DNA from: a virus | Strand: one strand, 5' to 3' | Virus record (IMG/VR): IMGVR_UViG_3300029319_000236 | Location: 1 to 33,357 of that record | DNA length: 33,357 bases | Part shown: positions 1-6,033 of the stretch, piece by piece | Layout of the letters: each line of letters opens with the position of its first letter | Numbering within the stretch: the first letter of the stretch is position 1 | Notes under the pieces: generated by a model | The model's input: only the letters and a program-made list of their open reading frames with translations | What the model was told of the DNA's origin: nothing | Databases searched by the model: none | Made by a program: the position numbers and the translations under genes

Positions 1-29
1 GCAGATACATAGAATAGGAGATAGACACA

Positions 30-368
30 ATGGACATGACAACAGGTAGACCAAATCATATTGAAGATGTTCTTGTAACATTGAACACAGGGCAATGGTT
101 TGGGTGGACAGATAGTTCAAATAAAGTTTATGCAAACTTAACAGTTGCTAGTGGTCACAGTAAACCTACAGAGTCAAGTTTGACTACAAAGTTAGCCGAA
201 CTACAAGCAGCTTGGGATGCAGATAACGCTGCATATAGACTTAACAGAGCAGCAGAATATCCTAGTATTGGTGACCAGTTAGACATGCAGTATCATGACG
301 CAGTCAATGGTACATCTACCTGGAGAGATGCTATTGCAGCAGTAAAGAGTAAGTATGCAAAATCATAA
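30..368 (+). CDS. Small tail-associated protein (putative)
   Basis: A 112-residue protein whose C-terminal third (about residues 75-112) reads R-A-A-E-Y-P-S-I-x-D-Q-L-D followed by Y-H-D and a K-Y-ending helix. That pattern recurs at the ends of tail-fibre-associated or tail-assembly-like small proteins in many phages, where it is usually annotated as hypothetical. The N-terminal half has beta-type sequence with several Trp and Thr. An AGGAG motif at 16-20 lies 9 nt before the ATG, which supports this start. It is the first gene of the rightward block and precedes the polybasic cluster. Its real role is unknown; tail assembly is inferred from the C-terminal motif and from the structural genes that would precede it on a circular map. 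Confidence 0.6.
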   Translation: MDMTTGRPNHIEDVLVTLNTGQWFGWTDSSNKVYANLTVASGHSKPTESSLTTKLAELQAAWDADNAAYRLNRAAEYPSIGDQLDMQYHDAVNGTSTWRDAIAAVKSKYAKS

Positions 369-383
369 TAATGGGTTATGATT
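361..383 (+). other. Hairpin over the stop codon of the first gene
   Basis: Perfect 8-bp inverted repeat AATCATAA / TTATGATT with a 7-nt loop. The left arm contains the TAA stop of the preceding gene (366-368). No T-run follows, so it is not a classical terminator; it may stabilise or process the transcript. Confidence 0.45.
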
Positions 384-407
384 ATATAAAATATTAAGGA
401 GATAAAA

Positions 408-587
408 ATGGATCAAGAAAATTTAGGAACAATAACTATGGATGATGTACTTTTGTTATGCAAACATAATAAAGTTTTTGAATCACAGTTAATTCTAATA
501 GCACAATCAAGAATAAACACAGAACAGAAAGGAACAGCAAATGGCATACGGAATGAAGACAAAGAAAAGATCAATGAAAAAAAATAA
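408..587 (+). CDS. Small hypothetical protein
   Basis: A 59-residue ORF starting at ATG 408 behind a good AAGGAG (396-401, 6-nt spacing). The first two thirds contain a hydrophobic amphipathic stretch (V-L-L-L-C, then Q-L-I-L-I-A). The last third turns highly charged (D, E, K, N). It overlaps the next gene (start 541) by 47 nt in another frame, so the charged tail may partly reflect the lysine-coding A-rich sequence of that gene. No family was recognised. The strong ribosome binding site is the main reason to call it a gene. Confidence 0.5.
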   Translation: MDQENLGTITMDDVLLLCKHNKVFESQLILIAQSRINTEQKGTANGIRNEDKEKINEKK

Positions 588-645
588 TGGTATGCGAAAA
601 GCGGGCATGACTGCAAAACGTAAACCAAAAAAAAAGAAATACTAA
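541..645 (+). CDS. Tiny polybasic protein (34 aa)
   Basis: A 34-residue protein beginning M-A-Y-G-M-K and ending in a run of lysines plus tyrosine. 15 of 34 residues are Lys or Arg and none is acidic, so the charge is extreme. An AAAGGA motif lies upstream of the ATG at normal spacing. Short proteins beginning M-A-Y-G-M-K and rich in lysine are, from memory, frequent in marine podovirus genomes, with no known function. It is the first of six consecutive polybasic proteins (541-1721). Nucleic-acid binding or genome condensation is a reasonable inference from charge alone. Confidence 0.6.
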   Translation: MAYGMKTKKRSMKKNNGMRKAGMTAKRKPKKKKY

Positions 646-646
646 T

Positions 647-820
647 ATGAAAGTAAAGAATGTAAACATAGACTCTTTGACTAAGAGGCAACAGGCTTCT
701 ATGAAAAGACACGGCAAACACCATACTGCTAAACATCTTAGAGAGATGGTGAAGTCTATGAATAGAGGTAGAACCTTTACTCAATCACATAAATCTGCTA
801 TGAGAAAAGTAGGAAAGTGA
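647..820 (+). CDS. Small basic protein, helix-forming (57 aa)
   Basis: A 57-residue protein starting one base after the previous stop. It reads S-L-T-K-R-Q-Q near residues 10-16, then a His/Lys-rich stretch (R-H-G-K-H-H-T-A-K-H-L), then M-V-K-S-M and F-T-Q-S-H-K-S-A-M-R-K-V-G-K. About 16 Lys/Arg against two acidic residues, plus several His. The S-L-T-x-R-Q-Q ... T-x-x-H-x-x-A-x-x-x-V-G arrangement resembles a recurrent small protein of uncultured marine phages; this is recalled, not searched. Function unknown. Tight packing with its neighbours indicates one transcript. Confidence 0.65.
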   Translation: MKVKNVNIDSLTKRQQASMKRHGKHHTAKHLREMVKSMNRGRTFTQSHKSAMRKVGK

Positions 821-894
821 TAGGTGACAGAGTGTTTAGTTTTATATTGTTTATAGCAATGCTAATCACTTTATTATTTATAGGAGAAATGTAA
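817..894 (+). CDS. Membrane micropeptide (25 aa, GTG start)
   Basis: A 25-codon frame from GTG 817 to TAA 892-894, fitting exactly between the overlapping end of the upstream gene and the ATG of the downstream gene (1-nt overlap at 894). After V-I-G-D-R it is almost wholly hydrophobic (F-S-F-I-L-F-I-A-M-L-I-T-L-L-F-I), enough for one membrane helix. An AGGAAA lies just before the GTG. Size and position suit a small phage membrane peptide, possibly holin-related, but such a short frame could arise by chance in AT-rich DNA. Confidence 0.35.
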   Translation: MIGDRVFSFILFIAMLITLLFIGEM

Positions 895-1085
895 TGGCTA
901 CTAAAAAGAAAAGAAAATCAACAGTCAATCAAGCAGGTAATTATACTAAACCTACTATGAGGAAACGATTGTTTCAGAAAATAAAAGCAGGTAGTAAAGG
1001 TGGTGCTAGAGGACAATGGTCTGCTCGTAAGGCTCAGATGTTGGCTAAACAATACAAAGCAAAAGGTGGAGGGTACAGAAACTAA
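894..1085 (+). CDS. Polybasic protein (63 aa)
   Basis: A 63-residue protein with 19 Lys/Arg and no acidic residue. It opens M-A-T-K-K-K-R-K, has a central R-K-R-L-F-Q-K-I-K-A-G-S-K-G-G-A-R-G segment and a predicted helix A-R-K-A-Q-M-L-A-K-Q-Y-K-A-K. An AGGAG lies at 883-887, 6 nt before the ATG. It overlaps the next gene by one base (TAATG). The K-A-G-x-K-G-G-x-x-G-Q-W-S-A-R-K-A-Q pattern looks like a conserved phage small basic protein, but no function is known. DNA or RNA binding is inferred only from charge. Confidence 0.7.
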   Translation: MATKKKRKSTVNQAGNYTKPTMRKRLFQKIKAGSKGGARGQWSARKAQMLAKQYKAKGGGYRN

Positions 1086-1204
1086 TGCCAAAAGGAAAAA
1101 GAGGATACTCTGCTAAACAAAAAAGAATAGCAAGGGTAGCAGCACCAAGAAACAAAATAACTGGTGCAGATTTTAAAAAACTAAAACGAGGTAGACGCAA
1201 GTAA
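1085..1204 (+). CDS. Polybasic protein (39 aa)
   Basis: A 39-residue frame, ATG 1085 to TAA 1202-1204, overlapping both neighbours by a single base (TAATG at each end), which is strong positional support. 16 of 39 residues are Lys/Arg with one Asp. It reads M-P-K-G-K-R-G-Y-S-A-K-Q-K-R-I-A-R, then ends K-K-L-K-R-G-R-R-K. The P-K-G-K-R-G-Y-S opening resembles DNA- or RNA-binding tails. No family recognised. Confidence 0.65.
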   Translation: MPKGKRGYSAKQKRIARVAAPRNKITGADFKKLKRGRRK

Positions 1205-1446
1205 TGGCTAAGACCAAACGTCAACAATCTTTAACTAAGTGGACTAAACAGAAGTGGGATTACGTTTCACCTGGAGATAAGAAAAAACCTAAAGGTAAAC
1301 GTGGTAGGTACTTACCTGCCAGTGTTCGTGCTAGTCTAAGTCCAGGAGAAAAGGCAGCTACTAACAGGAAGAAGAGGAAAGCTGGTGGTGTAGGTAGTAG
1401 GGCAAAGTATTCAAAGAAAATAGCAAAGGGTGTAAGGAGTGCTTAA
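1204..1446 (+). CDS. DUF5872-like basic protein
   Basis: An 80-residue protein with about 26 Lys/Arg. The order S-L-T-K-W-x-K-Q-K-W (9-18), G-R-Y-L-P-A-S-V-R-A-S-L-S (34-46), A-A-T-N-R-K-K-R (51-58) and a C-terminal K-K-I-A-K matches what I recall of DUF5872, a short family found in phages and marine or aquatic viral contigs (W-x-x-Q-x-W, R-Y-L-P, L-S-x-x-E-x-A-A-T-x-x-K). Function is not established for the family. It is joined by 1-nt overlaps to both neighbours, so translation is probably coupled within the basic-protein cluster. Confidence 0.75.
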   Translation: MAKTKRQQSLTKWTKQKWDYVSPGDKKKPKGKRGRYLPASVRASLSPGEKAATNRKKRKAGGVGSRAKYSKKIAKGVRSA

Positions 1447-1721
1447 TGGTAGCAAAGAAATATCAAAATCCTAAAGGTGGGTTGAATGCAGCAGGTAGGG
1501 CATACTTCAAAAGAAAAGAAGGATCTAATCTAAAGAGACCACTGAAGTCTGGTACATCACCTAGACGTGTAAGTTTTGCCGCTAGGTTTGGTGGCATGAA
1601 AGGTCCTATGAAAGATAGTAAAGGTAGACCTACTAGAAAGGCATTAGCGTTGAGAGCTTGGGGTTTTAGAAGTCCTGAGTCTGCAAGAAACTTTGCGAGA
1701 AGACACAAAAAAAAGAAATAA
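1446..1721 (+). CDS. DUF6321-like basic protein
   Basis: A 91-residue protein. N-P-K-G-G-L-N-A-A-G-R-A-Y-F (8-21), G-S-N-L-K-R-P-L (26-33), the F-A-A-R-F-G-G-M-K-G-P region (44-54) and G-R-P-T-R-K-A-L-A-L-R-A-W-G (60-73) follow the order of the DUF6321 pattern as I remember it (G-G-L-x-x-x-G-R ... G-x-N-L-K-x-x-x-K ... R-F-x-x-x ... G-x-P-T-R-x-A-L-x-x-x-A-W-G). Family function unknown. It closes the six-gene polybasic run and ends in a lysine tail. A lysine-coding A-rich tract near the stop could also act as a slippery sequence, but nothing requires a frameshift here. Confidence 0.75.
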   Translation: MVAKKYQNPKGGLNAAGRAYFKRKEGSNLKRPLKSGTSPRRVSFAARFGGMKGPMKDSKGRPTRKALALRAWGFRSPESARNFARRHKKKK

Positions 1722-1724
1722 TAT

Positions 1725-2009
1725 ATGGTAGATAAATCTCAAAAAGATATCAAAGAGAAAGATGGGAATGTAAATCTAACTGGAACACAGTTGATTACCT
1801 TCCTTATTTTTTTCCCAATCGTAGTAGTGTGGTTGTTCCTCGCTGCTAGAATAGTATGGAGTGCATCAAACAACCCAGAAACACTAGACAGCATAGAGGG
1901 ACTGTTGACAGCGCTAGCAGTACTCTCACTCCCAGTGGCAGGTGGTCTCAGCGAAATCCTCAGGGCTTATGCAGCAGAAGTTACAGAAAAGAAAAAAGGA
2001 GATGACTGA
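1725..2009 (+). CDS. Small two-helix membrane protein (holin candidate)
   Basis: A 94-residue protein with a charged N-terminus, one clear membrane helix at about 22-45 (L-I-T-F-L-I-F-F-P-I-V-V-V-W-L-F-L-A-A) and a second hydrophobic segment at about 58-80 (I-E-G-L-L-T-A-L-A-V-L-S-L-P-V-A-G-G-L), followed by a lysine-rich tail (E-K-K-K-G-D-D). Size, two hydrophobic segments and a charged C-terminus fit class II holins, but no endolysin gene was found nearby to confirm a lysis cassette. It overlaps the next gene by one base (TGATG). Alternatives are a membrane anchor partner of the following protein or a superinfection-exclusion protein. Confidence 0.55.
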   Translation: MVDKSQKDIKEKDGNVNLTGTQLITFLIFFPIVVVWLFLAARIVWSASNNPETLDSIEGLLTALAVLSLPVAGGLSEILRAYAAEVTEKKKGDD

Positions 2010-2887
2010 TGAAGATAACATTCAAGTCAAAAACATTTCGGTTTCCTAAAATCTACATACCGAAGATTAGAGCAAAGCTCAGTCTACCAGTATTGCAGAT
2101 GGCTATACCACGAATTAAAACGAAGTTAGGTTTAGGAGATAACTTTAAGAAAATAATGGGCATATCATTGTCGTTAGCAGGTTTGATAATAGTAGGTTCA
2201 GTTTACTTTGCTATTGCAGGAGTAAACCAAGCACCTATCTTTCCTCAGTCTGCGACATACGATATGAACGAAAACACAACTAACGTCCCAGTAGGTAACG
2301 AGGGATCGGAACTAACACAGACCTTAGCCTTGAATATAGGTGGTGCTAGGATAGAGTCAATTATTATTGATGACATCAATGTAGGTAGTACAACTATTAC
2401 CGACTCGCTAAAGATATTCGCAACAGGTTCTTATTGGATAGAGGTAGATGAATTACTGATAGACAATCTAACTGCACCAGACTTTGTTTTGGGCAATAGT
2501 GAGATCTATGAGTTAGTTGTTAAAGACAACAAAGCAGATGGTAATTCGTTTAGTCCAACATTGACTAATGGAATAGCAGATATTACATTGGCATCTACTC
2601 GTGGTGCAATAGACCTACCCGCAGTTACAGGTTCAGATTATGACCGAATAGTAATTGAAACAGCAGGTGCTAATGCACAGATAGGCAAGTTACACATCAA
2701 GAACTTGAAGGCGTATGATGAAGGCATTGTTCTAAACAACTTGAAGGTTGGTAAGTTAACAATACAAAACTCTTCAATTGGAGATGGCGATGGGATTGAC
2801 TCCGCAGATTTTATTATTCAATCAGATACTAAGATCGCACAGTCAACATTGACCAACAATGCTGAAGTACCGATTAGTGTAAAGTAG
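2009..2887 (+). CDS. Membrane-anchored beta-repeat protein
   Basis: A 292-residue protein. Residues 1-50 are basic with short repeated P-K-I / P-R-I segments. A single membrane helix follows at about 52-73 (I-S-L-S-L-A-G-L-I-I-V-G-S-V-Y-F). The remaining 220 residues are beta-rich, with repeated strand-turn units such as I-E-S-I-I-I-D-D-I, E-L-L-I-D-N-L, I-G-K-L-H-I-K-N-L and V-G-K-L-T-I-Q-N-S, the look of a right-handed beta-helix. Topology suggests a basic cytoplasmic leader and an external or periplasmic beta domain. AAGGAG before ATG 2009 supports the start. No family recognised. A spanin-like, receptor-modifying or virion-surface role is possible; none is demonstrated. Confidence 0.55.
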   Translation: MKITFKSKTFRFPKIYIPKIRAKLSLPVLQMAIPRIKTKLGLGDNFKKIMGISLSLAGLIIVGSVYFAIAGVNQAPIFPQSATYDMNENTTNVPVGNEGSELTQTLALNIGGARIESIIIDDINVGSTTITDSLKIFATGSYWIEVDELLIDNLTAPDFVLGNSEIYELVVKDNKADGNSFSPTLTNGIADITLASTRGAIDLPAVTGSDYDRIVIETAGANAQIGKLHIKNLKAYDEGIVLNNLKVGKLTIQNSSIGDGDGIDSADFIIQSDTKIAQSTLTNNAEVPISVK

Positions 2888-2894
2888 TTCTATT

Positions 2895-3047
2895 ATGATG
2901 GGTAAACTAAGACCACAGATATTTCTAGCGATAATTGTCCTAGCTGTTTTATCTGTGGTTGGTCTATATAAAGGGCATAACGAGATTGCTAGTGGTGCTA
3001 TTGGTGGCATCATTGCTCTAGGTATGAAAGTCCTAGAGTCAGAATAA
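2895..3047 (+). CDS. Small membrane protein (50 aa), holin-like
   Basis: A 50-residue frame, ATG 2895 to TAA 3045-3047. It has K-L-R-P-Q-I-F-L-A-I-I-V-L-A-V-L-S-V-V-G-L-Y at the start, a short charged turn (K-G-H-N-E), then a second hydrophobic stretch rich in Gly/Ile ending G-M-K-V-L-E-S-E. The L-R-P-Q opening and the G-M-K-x-L-E-S-E ending match small membrane proteins I recall from many marine phages, where they are sometimes guessed to be holins. No strong ribosome binding site is visible; translation may be coupled to the preceding gene, which ends 7 nt upstream. Confidence 0.6.
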   Translation: MMGKLRPQIFLAIIVLAVLSVVGLYKGHNEIASGAIGGIIALGMKVLESE

Positions 3048-3113
3048 ACAATCCCCTAAGTTTTGATTTCTAATTATTTTTTCAAAACAGTAGTTTTTGT
3101 TTTAACTTTTTTT

Positions 3114-3161
3114 ATAAACAAGATGATGTCTTTGCGTTTAACAATATGGCATAAACAAGAT
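3114..3161 (+). repeat. 11-bp direct repeat, 37-bp period
   Basis: ATAAACAAGAT occurs at 3114-3124 and 3151-3161 in the 156-nt gap before the gene at 3204. Two copies in a short AT-rich leader could be a regulator or phage promoter element, or chance. No clear -35/-10 pair could be chosen here. Confidence 0.35.
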
Positions 3162-3180
3162 AAAAAGTAGTTGTGATAGA

Positions 3181-3205
3181 ATGTTACCAGGAAGGAGAGT
3201 AACAT
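3181..3205 (+). promoter_or_regulatory. Hairpin presenting or masking the ribosome binding site
   Basis: ATGTTAC (3181-3187) and GTAACAT (3199-3205) form a perfect 7-bp inverted repeat with an 11-nt loop. The GGAAGGAGA Shine-Dalgarno lies in the loop, and the first two bases of the start codon at 3204 lie in the right arm. Folding would tie up the start codon, suggesting translational control of the downstream gene. Confidence 0.5.
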
Positions 3206-3413
3206 GTTCAATAGTATAGCAAGTCTTTTCTTGAGTAAAGAGAAGAAAGTATTATTAGATTTAGCAATGCATATAGTTCAGTCTTTGGACACCAAAGAAG
3301 AAAGACTGGCTGCAGCAGAGACAGTGATGGAAGCTTTGAGTGATGGGAAGATTACCACCATAGAGTGGACTAAAATAGGCAAGTCTCTTGGTGTATTTGG
3401 TAAAAAAAAATAA
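3204..3413 (+). CDS. Small hypothetical protein, helical (69 aa)
   Basis: A 69-residue protein with a hydrophobic N-terminus (M-F-N-S-I-A-S-L-F-L-S) followed by amphipathic helices (V-L-L-D-L-A-M-H-I-V-Q-S-L; L-A-A-A-E-T-V-M-E-A-L), then D-G-K-I-T-T-I-E-W-T-K-I-G-K-S-L-G and a K-K-K end. The D-G-K-I-T-x-x-E-W-x-x-x-G-x-x-L-G-V pattern resembles small holin-neighbour proteins of marine phages and vaguely an EF-hand-like loop, but binding is not shown. A strong GGAAGGAG precedes ATG 3204, inside a hairpin loop. It is the last gene of the rightward block and is followed by a terminator. Confidence 0.65.
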   Translation: MFNSIASLFLSKEKKVLLDLAMHIVQSLDTKEERLAAAETVMEALSDGKITTIEWTKIGKSLGVFGKKK

Positions 3414-3430
3414 TCTGATACAATAATTTT

Positions 3431-3530
3431 AAGGCACTAAACCACTGCTTTCGGTTTTATACCAAGATCCTTTTAGTAAATAAGACATTGCGAAGCATTC
3501 TAATCCTTTGGTTTAGTGTCTTTTTTATTT
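3431..3530 (+). terminator. Long-stem terminator enclosing a 64-nt loop; possible ncRNA
   Basis: The arms 3431-3444 (AAGGCACTAAACCA) and 3509-3522 (TGGTTTAGTGTCTT) pair over 14 bp with one G-U, and TTTTTTATTT follows. That is a rightward intrinsic terminator, except that the arms enclose 64 nt rather than a short loop. The enclosed segment can form small helices (GGT/ACC at 3453-3463; GCTT 3447-3450 with AAGC 3493-3496). It is not a tRNA by inspection. It may be a structured small RNA whose closing stem doubles as the terminator. Confidence 0.6.
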
Positions 3531-3574
3531 AAAAGAAAAGGCAGTAGCATTAGAATGGAAAGGAACTACTGCCT
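3524..3574 (-). terminator. Terminator of the leftward early operon
   Basis: AGGCAGTAG (3539-3547) and CTACTGCCT (3566-3574) pair perfectly over 9 bp with an 18-nt loop. Read leftward, the stem is followed by TTTTCTTTT. It lies just beyond the RusA gene stop at 3607 and faces the rightward terminator, closing two convergent transcription units. Confidence 0.7.
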
Positions 3575-3606
3575 CTTGAGAGAATTGGATGGATCTCTGT
3601 CTTAGT

Positions 3607-4026
3607 CTACCAAAAGATAGATACTTCTGCACGACCCTCTCCTGGTCGACAGTATATTTTTGTTGCATGTATCTTCCAGACTTGGTTATCGTCAGCCCAA
3701 ACCTTTGCCTCAGTCAATGCATCTTTGATAGGTTTTATTAGGTTGTCAGTGTCTGGAGTCTTTATATGAGGGTTACCAATTAAATCTGGTATCCTTTTCT
3801 TAGCCGTTGCCTTGGGCAGAGGCATGTGTGCATTGATAAATATGTTGACTGGTATGCCTTGGCTCGCTCTAACCCCCTTAGAAACGACTTCTACCTTTGC
3901 CATATCTCTCACTAAGTCCATCCAGTTTCTTACTCTTTTAGTATTGTAAGAACCAAACCTAGAAAATTTTACTGCTCTAGGTATTGGTGTACCTGGTATG
4001 TTTATAAAGTATCTTAATTCACTCAT
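3607..4026 (-). CDS. rusA: RusA-family Holliday junction resolvase
   Basis: A 139-residue protein of usual RusA length. The family's metal-binding core is visible: T-P-D92-T-D94-N95-L-I-K-P-I-K-D102-A-L, then V-W-A-D112-D113-N-Q-V. RusA enzymes are dimeric endonucleases that cut four-way DNA junctions; in phages they remove branches before packaging. The N-terminus (F-I-N-I-P-G-T-P-I-P-R) is the usual first beta strand. It is the last gene of the leftward operon, and its ATG overlaps the stop of the winged-helix-like gene by 4 nt (4023-4026), so they are translationally coupled. All key Asp residues are present, so it should be active. Confidence 0.9.
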   Translation of the reverse strand: MSELRYFINIPGTPIPRAVKFSRFGSYNTKRVRNWMDLVRDMAKVEVVSKGVRASQGIPVNIFINAHMPLPKATAKKRIPDLIGNPHIKTPDTDNLIKPIKDALTEAKVWADDNQVWKIHATKIYCRPGEGRAEVSIFW

Positions 4027-4316
4027 AATAGTTTTCCTTGTCTTGGGTCTTCAGTGTTTAGTATTAGTCTGTAATAATACAATCCATCTCCATGATAATC
4101 TTTTTCTAATGTGTGGTTACCAAACTTAGGTTTCCTAAAGTTTCTAAGTTGTGCAGAGACAGAAGCCTCGGGAGCATTAGTTACATATGCTATGTGTCTT
4201 AGTGTTCTCCATTCTCCATCTCTCATTAGATTGAATATTTTTTCTTGTTGTTTTGATAGCCTCTGTGAGTCTCGACTATGATCGTAGTCACTACCATCAA
4301 ATGTTTTTTGTTGCAT
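4023..4316 (-). CDS. Small winged-helix-like phage protein
   Basis: A 97-residue protein. T-F-D-G-S-D-Y-D ... L-S-K-Q-Q-E-K-I-F-N-L-M-R-D-G-E-W-R-T-L-R-H-I-A (20-42), E-A-S-V-S-A-Q-L-R-N-F-R-K-P-K-F-G (50-66) and G-L-Y-Y-Y-R-L (77-83) match a common phage protein beside RusA and replication genes (family wording: D-G-x-W-R-T-L-x-E-I ... E-A-S-V-S-A-R-L-R-D-L-R-K-x-K-F-G ... Y-R-L). The helices and terminal strands look like a winged helix-turn-helix, so DNA binding is likely. AAGGA precedes ATG 4316. Its partner or target is unknown. Confidence 0.75.
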   Translation of the reverse strand: MQQKTFDGSDYDHSRDSQRLSKQQEKIFNLMRDGEWRTLRHIAYVTNAPEASVSAQLRNFRKPKFGNHTLEKDYHGDGLYYYRLILNTEDPRQGKLL

Positions 4317-4354
4317 AATTCTAATTCCTTTCTATTTTAGAATTGATTCCAAAG

Positions 4355-4630
4355 TTACTTGGACAGTTTGTTTCCCTGCGATTCAGAATGTTCCCTTCCT
4401 TCATCACAGTAGTCACAAGGCAATATAACATTGTCCTTGCATGGTCCTTTAGGACCGTGAATACATTCCTTATAGTTCCACTCCTTTCTTATTTTCTTTT
4501 CTAGTCTGTAAAATTCTAGGAGAAAGACCACATAGTCTTCACTGTGTGGGTGTAGTTTCTCTAGTTTTTCTTGCAACCTTCTCAAAGGTTTACAAGCCTT
4601 TCCTATATTGTTTGGTATTGATTTTACCAT
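4355..4630 (-). CDS. Hypothetical Cys-containing helical protein
   Basis: A 91-residue protein if ATG 4630 is used. An in-frame TTG at 4648 would add six residues and overlap the helicase gene by 10 nt; neither has a clear ribosome binding site. Residues 10-50 are predicted helical and basic (L-R-R-L-Q-E-K-L-E-K-L; F-Y-R-L-E-K-K-I-R-K-E-W). The C-terminal part has spaced cysteines (E-C-I-H-G-P-K-G-P-C ... L-P-C-D-Y-C-D-E-G), a likely zinc site. It sits between the helicase and the winged-helix-like gene in the replication operon. No family recognised. Confidence 0.6.
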   Translation of the reverse strand: MVKSIPNNIGKACKPLRRLQEKLEKLHPHSEDYVVFLLEFYRLEKKIRKEWNYKECIHGPKGPCKDNVILPCDYCDEGREHSESQGNKLSK

Positions 4631-4638
4631 AGGTTCTT

Positions 4639-6033
4639 TTAATCCCAACTGTTATCAGCTCCTTGTATTAGAGACCAAGTTCTATTCCGTTTGTCATTAG
4701 ACCCAAAGAATAACTTACCCTCGTTCTTTCTTAGTTCATTGCTAACATGTTTTGTATCTTTGTTAATTGCATCTGCAATATTATTTACTGTTTGGTTTGG
4801 AGTTTCTTCCAACACCTGCATGATCTGTTTGTATACAGGCATCTCTGAATTTACTATCTCACTACTACTGTTCTCCTCAGAGTAGTATCTGATACCATCC
4901 TCAAAGTCTATGCGATATGCAAGAGGTTCATGTAGTTCTCCATCGTTTGACTTGTCATGTCTCAGTGCAATGTACACCTGTTTCTGTGTAGGTGTTTGAT
5001 CCTTTATCAACTCCCAGTAGTTTCTAGATTGATTCCACCACTGTGCCACACCTGATGGACCACGACCAGTATTGTCTTTAGGTTTATGTGCAATGGTCAG
5101 TATCGTAACACCAAAGGTTGCACATGCATTGAAGAATGGGATGACTGACTCTTCTGAATTAGTCTCACCACCCACTGCCTTAGAAGCAGAGTCAATAATA
5201 ACTAACCCTACTTCCTTGGTCTTTATGATGTCGTGTAACTCTGTGACTGCATCGGTAATTGGAGTTAAGAGTTTTCTATAATATATTTTCTTTCCATCTT
5301 TTAATTCCAACCCCATAGACTTTACTAATTGTTTCTTTCTAAAGGCAGCCCTTTGTTTGTTTGTTTCGTAGTCTATGTATAAGGTAGGTTTTGATTCCCT
5401 ACTTGGAGTCATACCTGGAAGAACAGATACACCATAACTATATGAGACTGCCACTGCCATTGCAAACAATGACTTGGTTGAACCACCATCGGCAGCAATC
5501 ATGTTGTGTTCATTCTCCTCAACTACTGGAGACAAGGTATAACTAGGAGGACCAGGATCTTCTATCTCGTCTAGGTCAACCAGTGGTTCTCCTATCTCTA
5601 TGTTGTTAGCAACTGCATCTTCTACTAATGCCAACCTCAAATCCCATTGTCTATCAGCTAATCTCCTCTCAAGTATTCTCCTATGTGTTTCTGTAGAACT
5701 AGATGAGTTTAAGTCCCAGTTTTTATTGGTCAAAAGATTTACTGGTTCTGACTTGTGATGTCTTCTGTAAACTACAGTAATGTCACAGGTACTTCTCTTA
5801 CCAGTTCTAGTAAGATGGGCAACCATCACTCTAATAATCTCACCAGTTCTTTTCTCTTGCCATGTATACATATGGTCACCTTTTATGTTCCTTGTATACT
5901 CAGGTTTAGGAAAGTCTTCCTCTTGGTTCAGAGGAATGCCAGTGCCTATAGGTAGACCTTGACTCTGTCCTAATGCTCTCGCTGCATCGAGTTGTGTGTA
6001 TTTCTCTCCCAATTTATTTTCCTTTCCATGCAT
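4639..6033 (-). CDS. RecA-fold replicative helicase (RepA/AAA_25-like)
   Basis: A 464-residue protein. Residues 1-170 are of unknown fold. From about 175 comes a RecA-type ATPase core: degenerate Walker A G-G-S-T-K-S (183-188), L-Y-I-D-Y-E-T near 218-224, Walker B G-L-V-I-I-D (276-281) followed by S-A-S-K, and a T-I-A-H-K-P-K motif. A C-terminal helix-turn-helix-like segment follows (V-N-N-I-A-D-A-I-N-K-D-T-K-H-V-S-N-E-L). This is the AAA_25/RepA-like hexameric helicase layout of many phages, which unwinds DNA at the fork. The ATG at 6033 overlaps the zinc-finger gene by 64 nt; an alternative TTG at 6012 sits 8 nt after AAGGA and may be the true start. Confidence 0.82.
   Translation of the reverse strand: MHGKENKLGEKYTQLDAARALGQSQGLPIGTGIPLNQEEDFPKPEYTRNIKGDHMYTWQEKRTGEIIRVMVAHLTRTGKRSTCDITVVYRRHHKSEPVNLLTNKNWDLNSSSSTETHRRILERRLADRQWDLRLALVEDAVANNIEIGEPLVDLDEIEDPGPPSYTLSPVVEENEHNMIAADGGSTKSLFAMAVAVSYSYGVSVLPGMTPSRESKPTLYIDYETNKQRAAFRKKQLVKSMGLELKDGKKIYYRKLLTPITDAVTELHDIIKTKEVGLVIIDSASKAVGGETNSEESVIPFFNACATFGVTILTIAHKPKDNTGRGPSGVAQWWNQSRNYWELIKDQTPTQKQVYIALRHDKSNDGELHEPLAYRIDFEDGIRYYSEENSSSEIVNSEMPVYKQIMQVLEETPNQTVNNIADAINKDTKHVSNELRKNEGKLFFGSNDKRNRTWSLIQGADNSWD

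Noticed and set aside
413-784. 123-codon leftward open frame opposite the small basic genes
   Set aside because: Its translation is a Phe/Ser/Leu-rich mirror of lysine-coding A-rich DNA, and small rightward genes with ribosome binding sites occupy the region.
1725-3047. Complete lysis cassette (holin, endolysin, spanin)
   Set aside because: Membrane proteins are present, but no endolysin catalytic motif or lipobox was found, so only holin candidates are noted.
3431-3522. tRNA-like element at the long-stem hairpin
   Set aside because: No anticodon-arm or T-arm consensus is visible, and the closing stem is 14 bp rather than 7.
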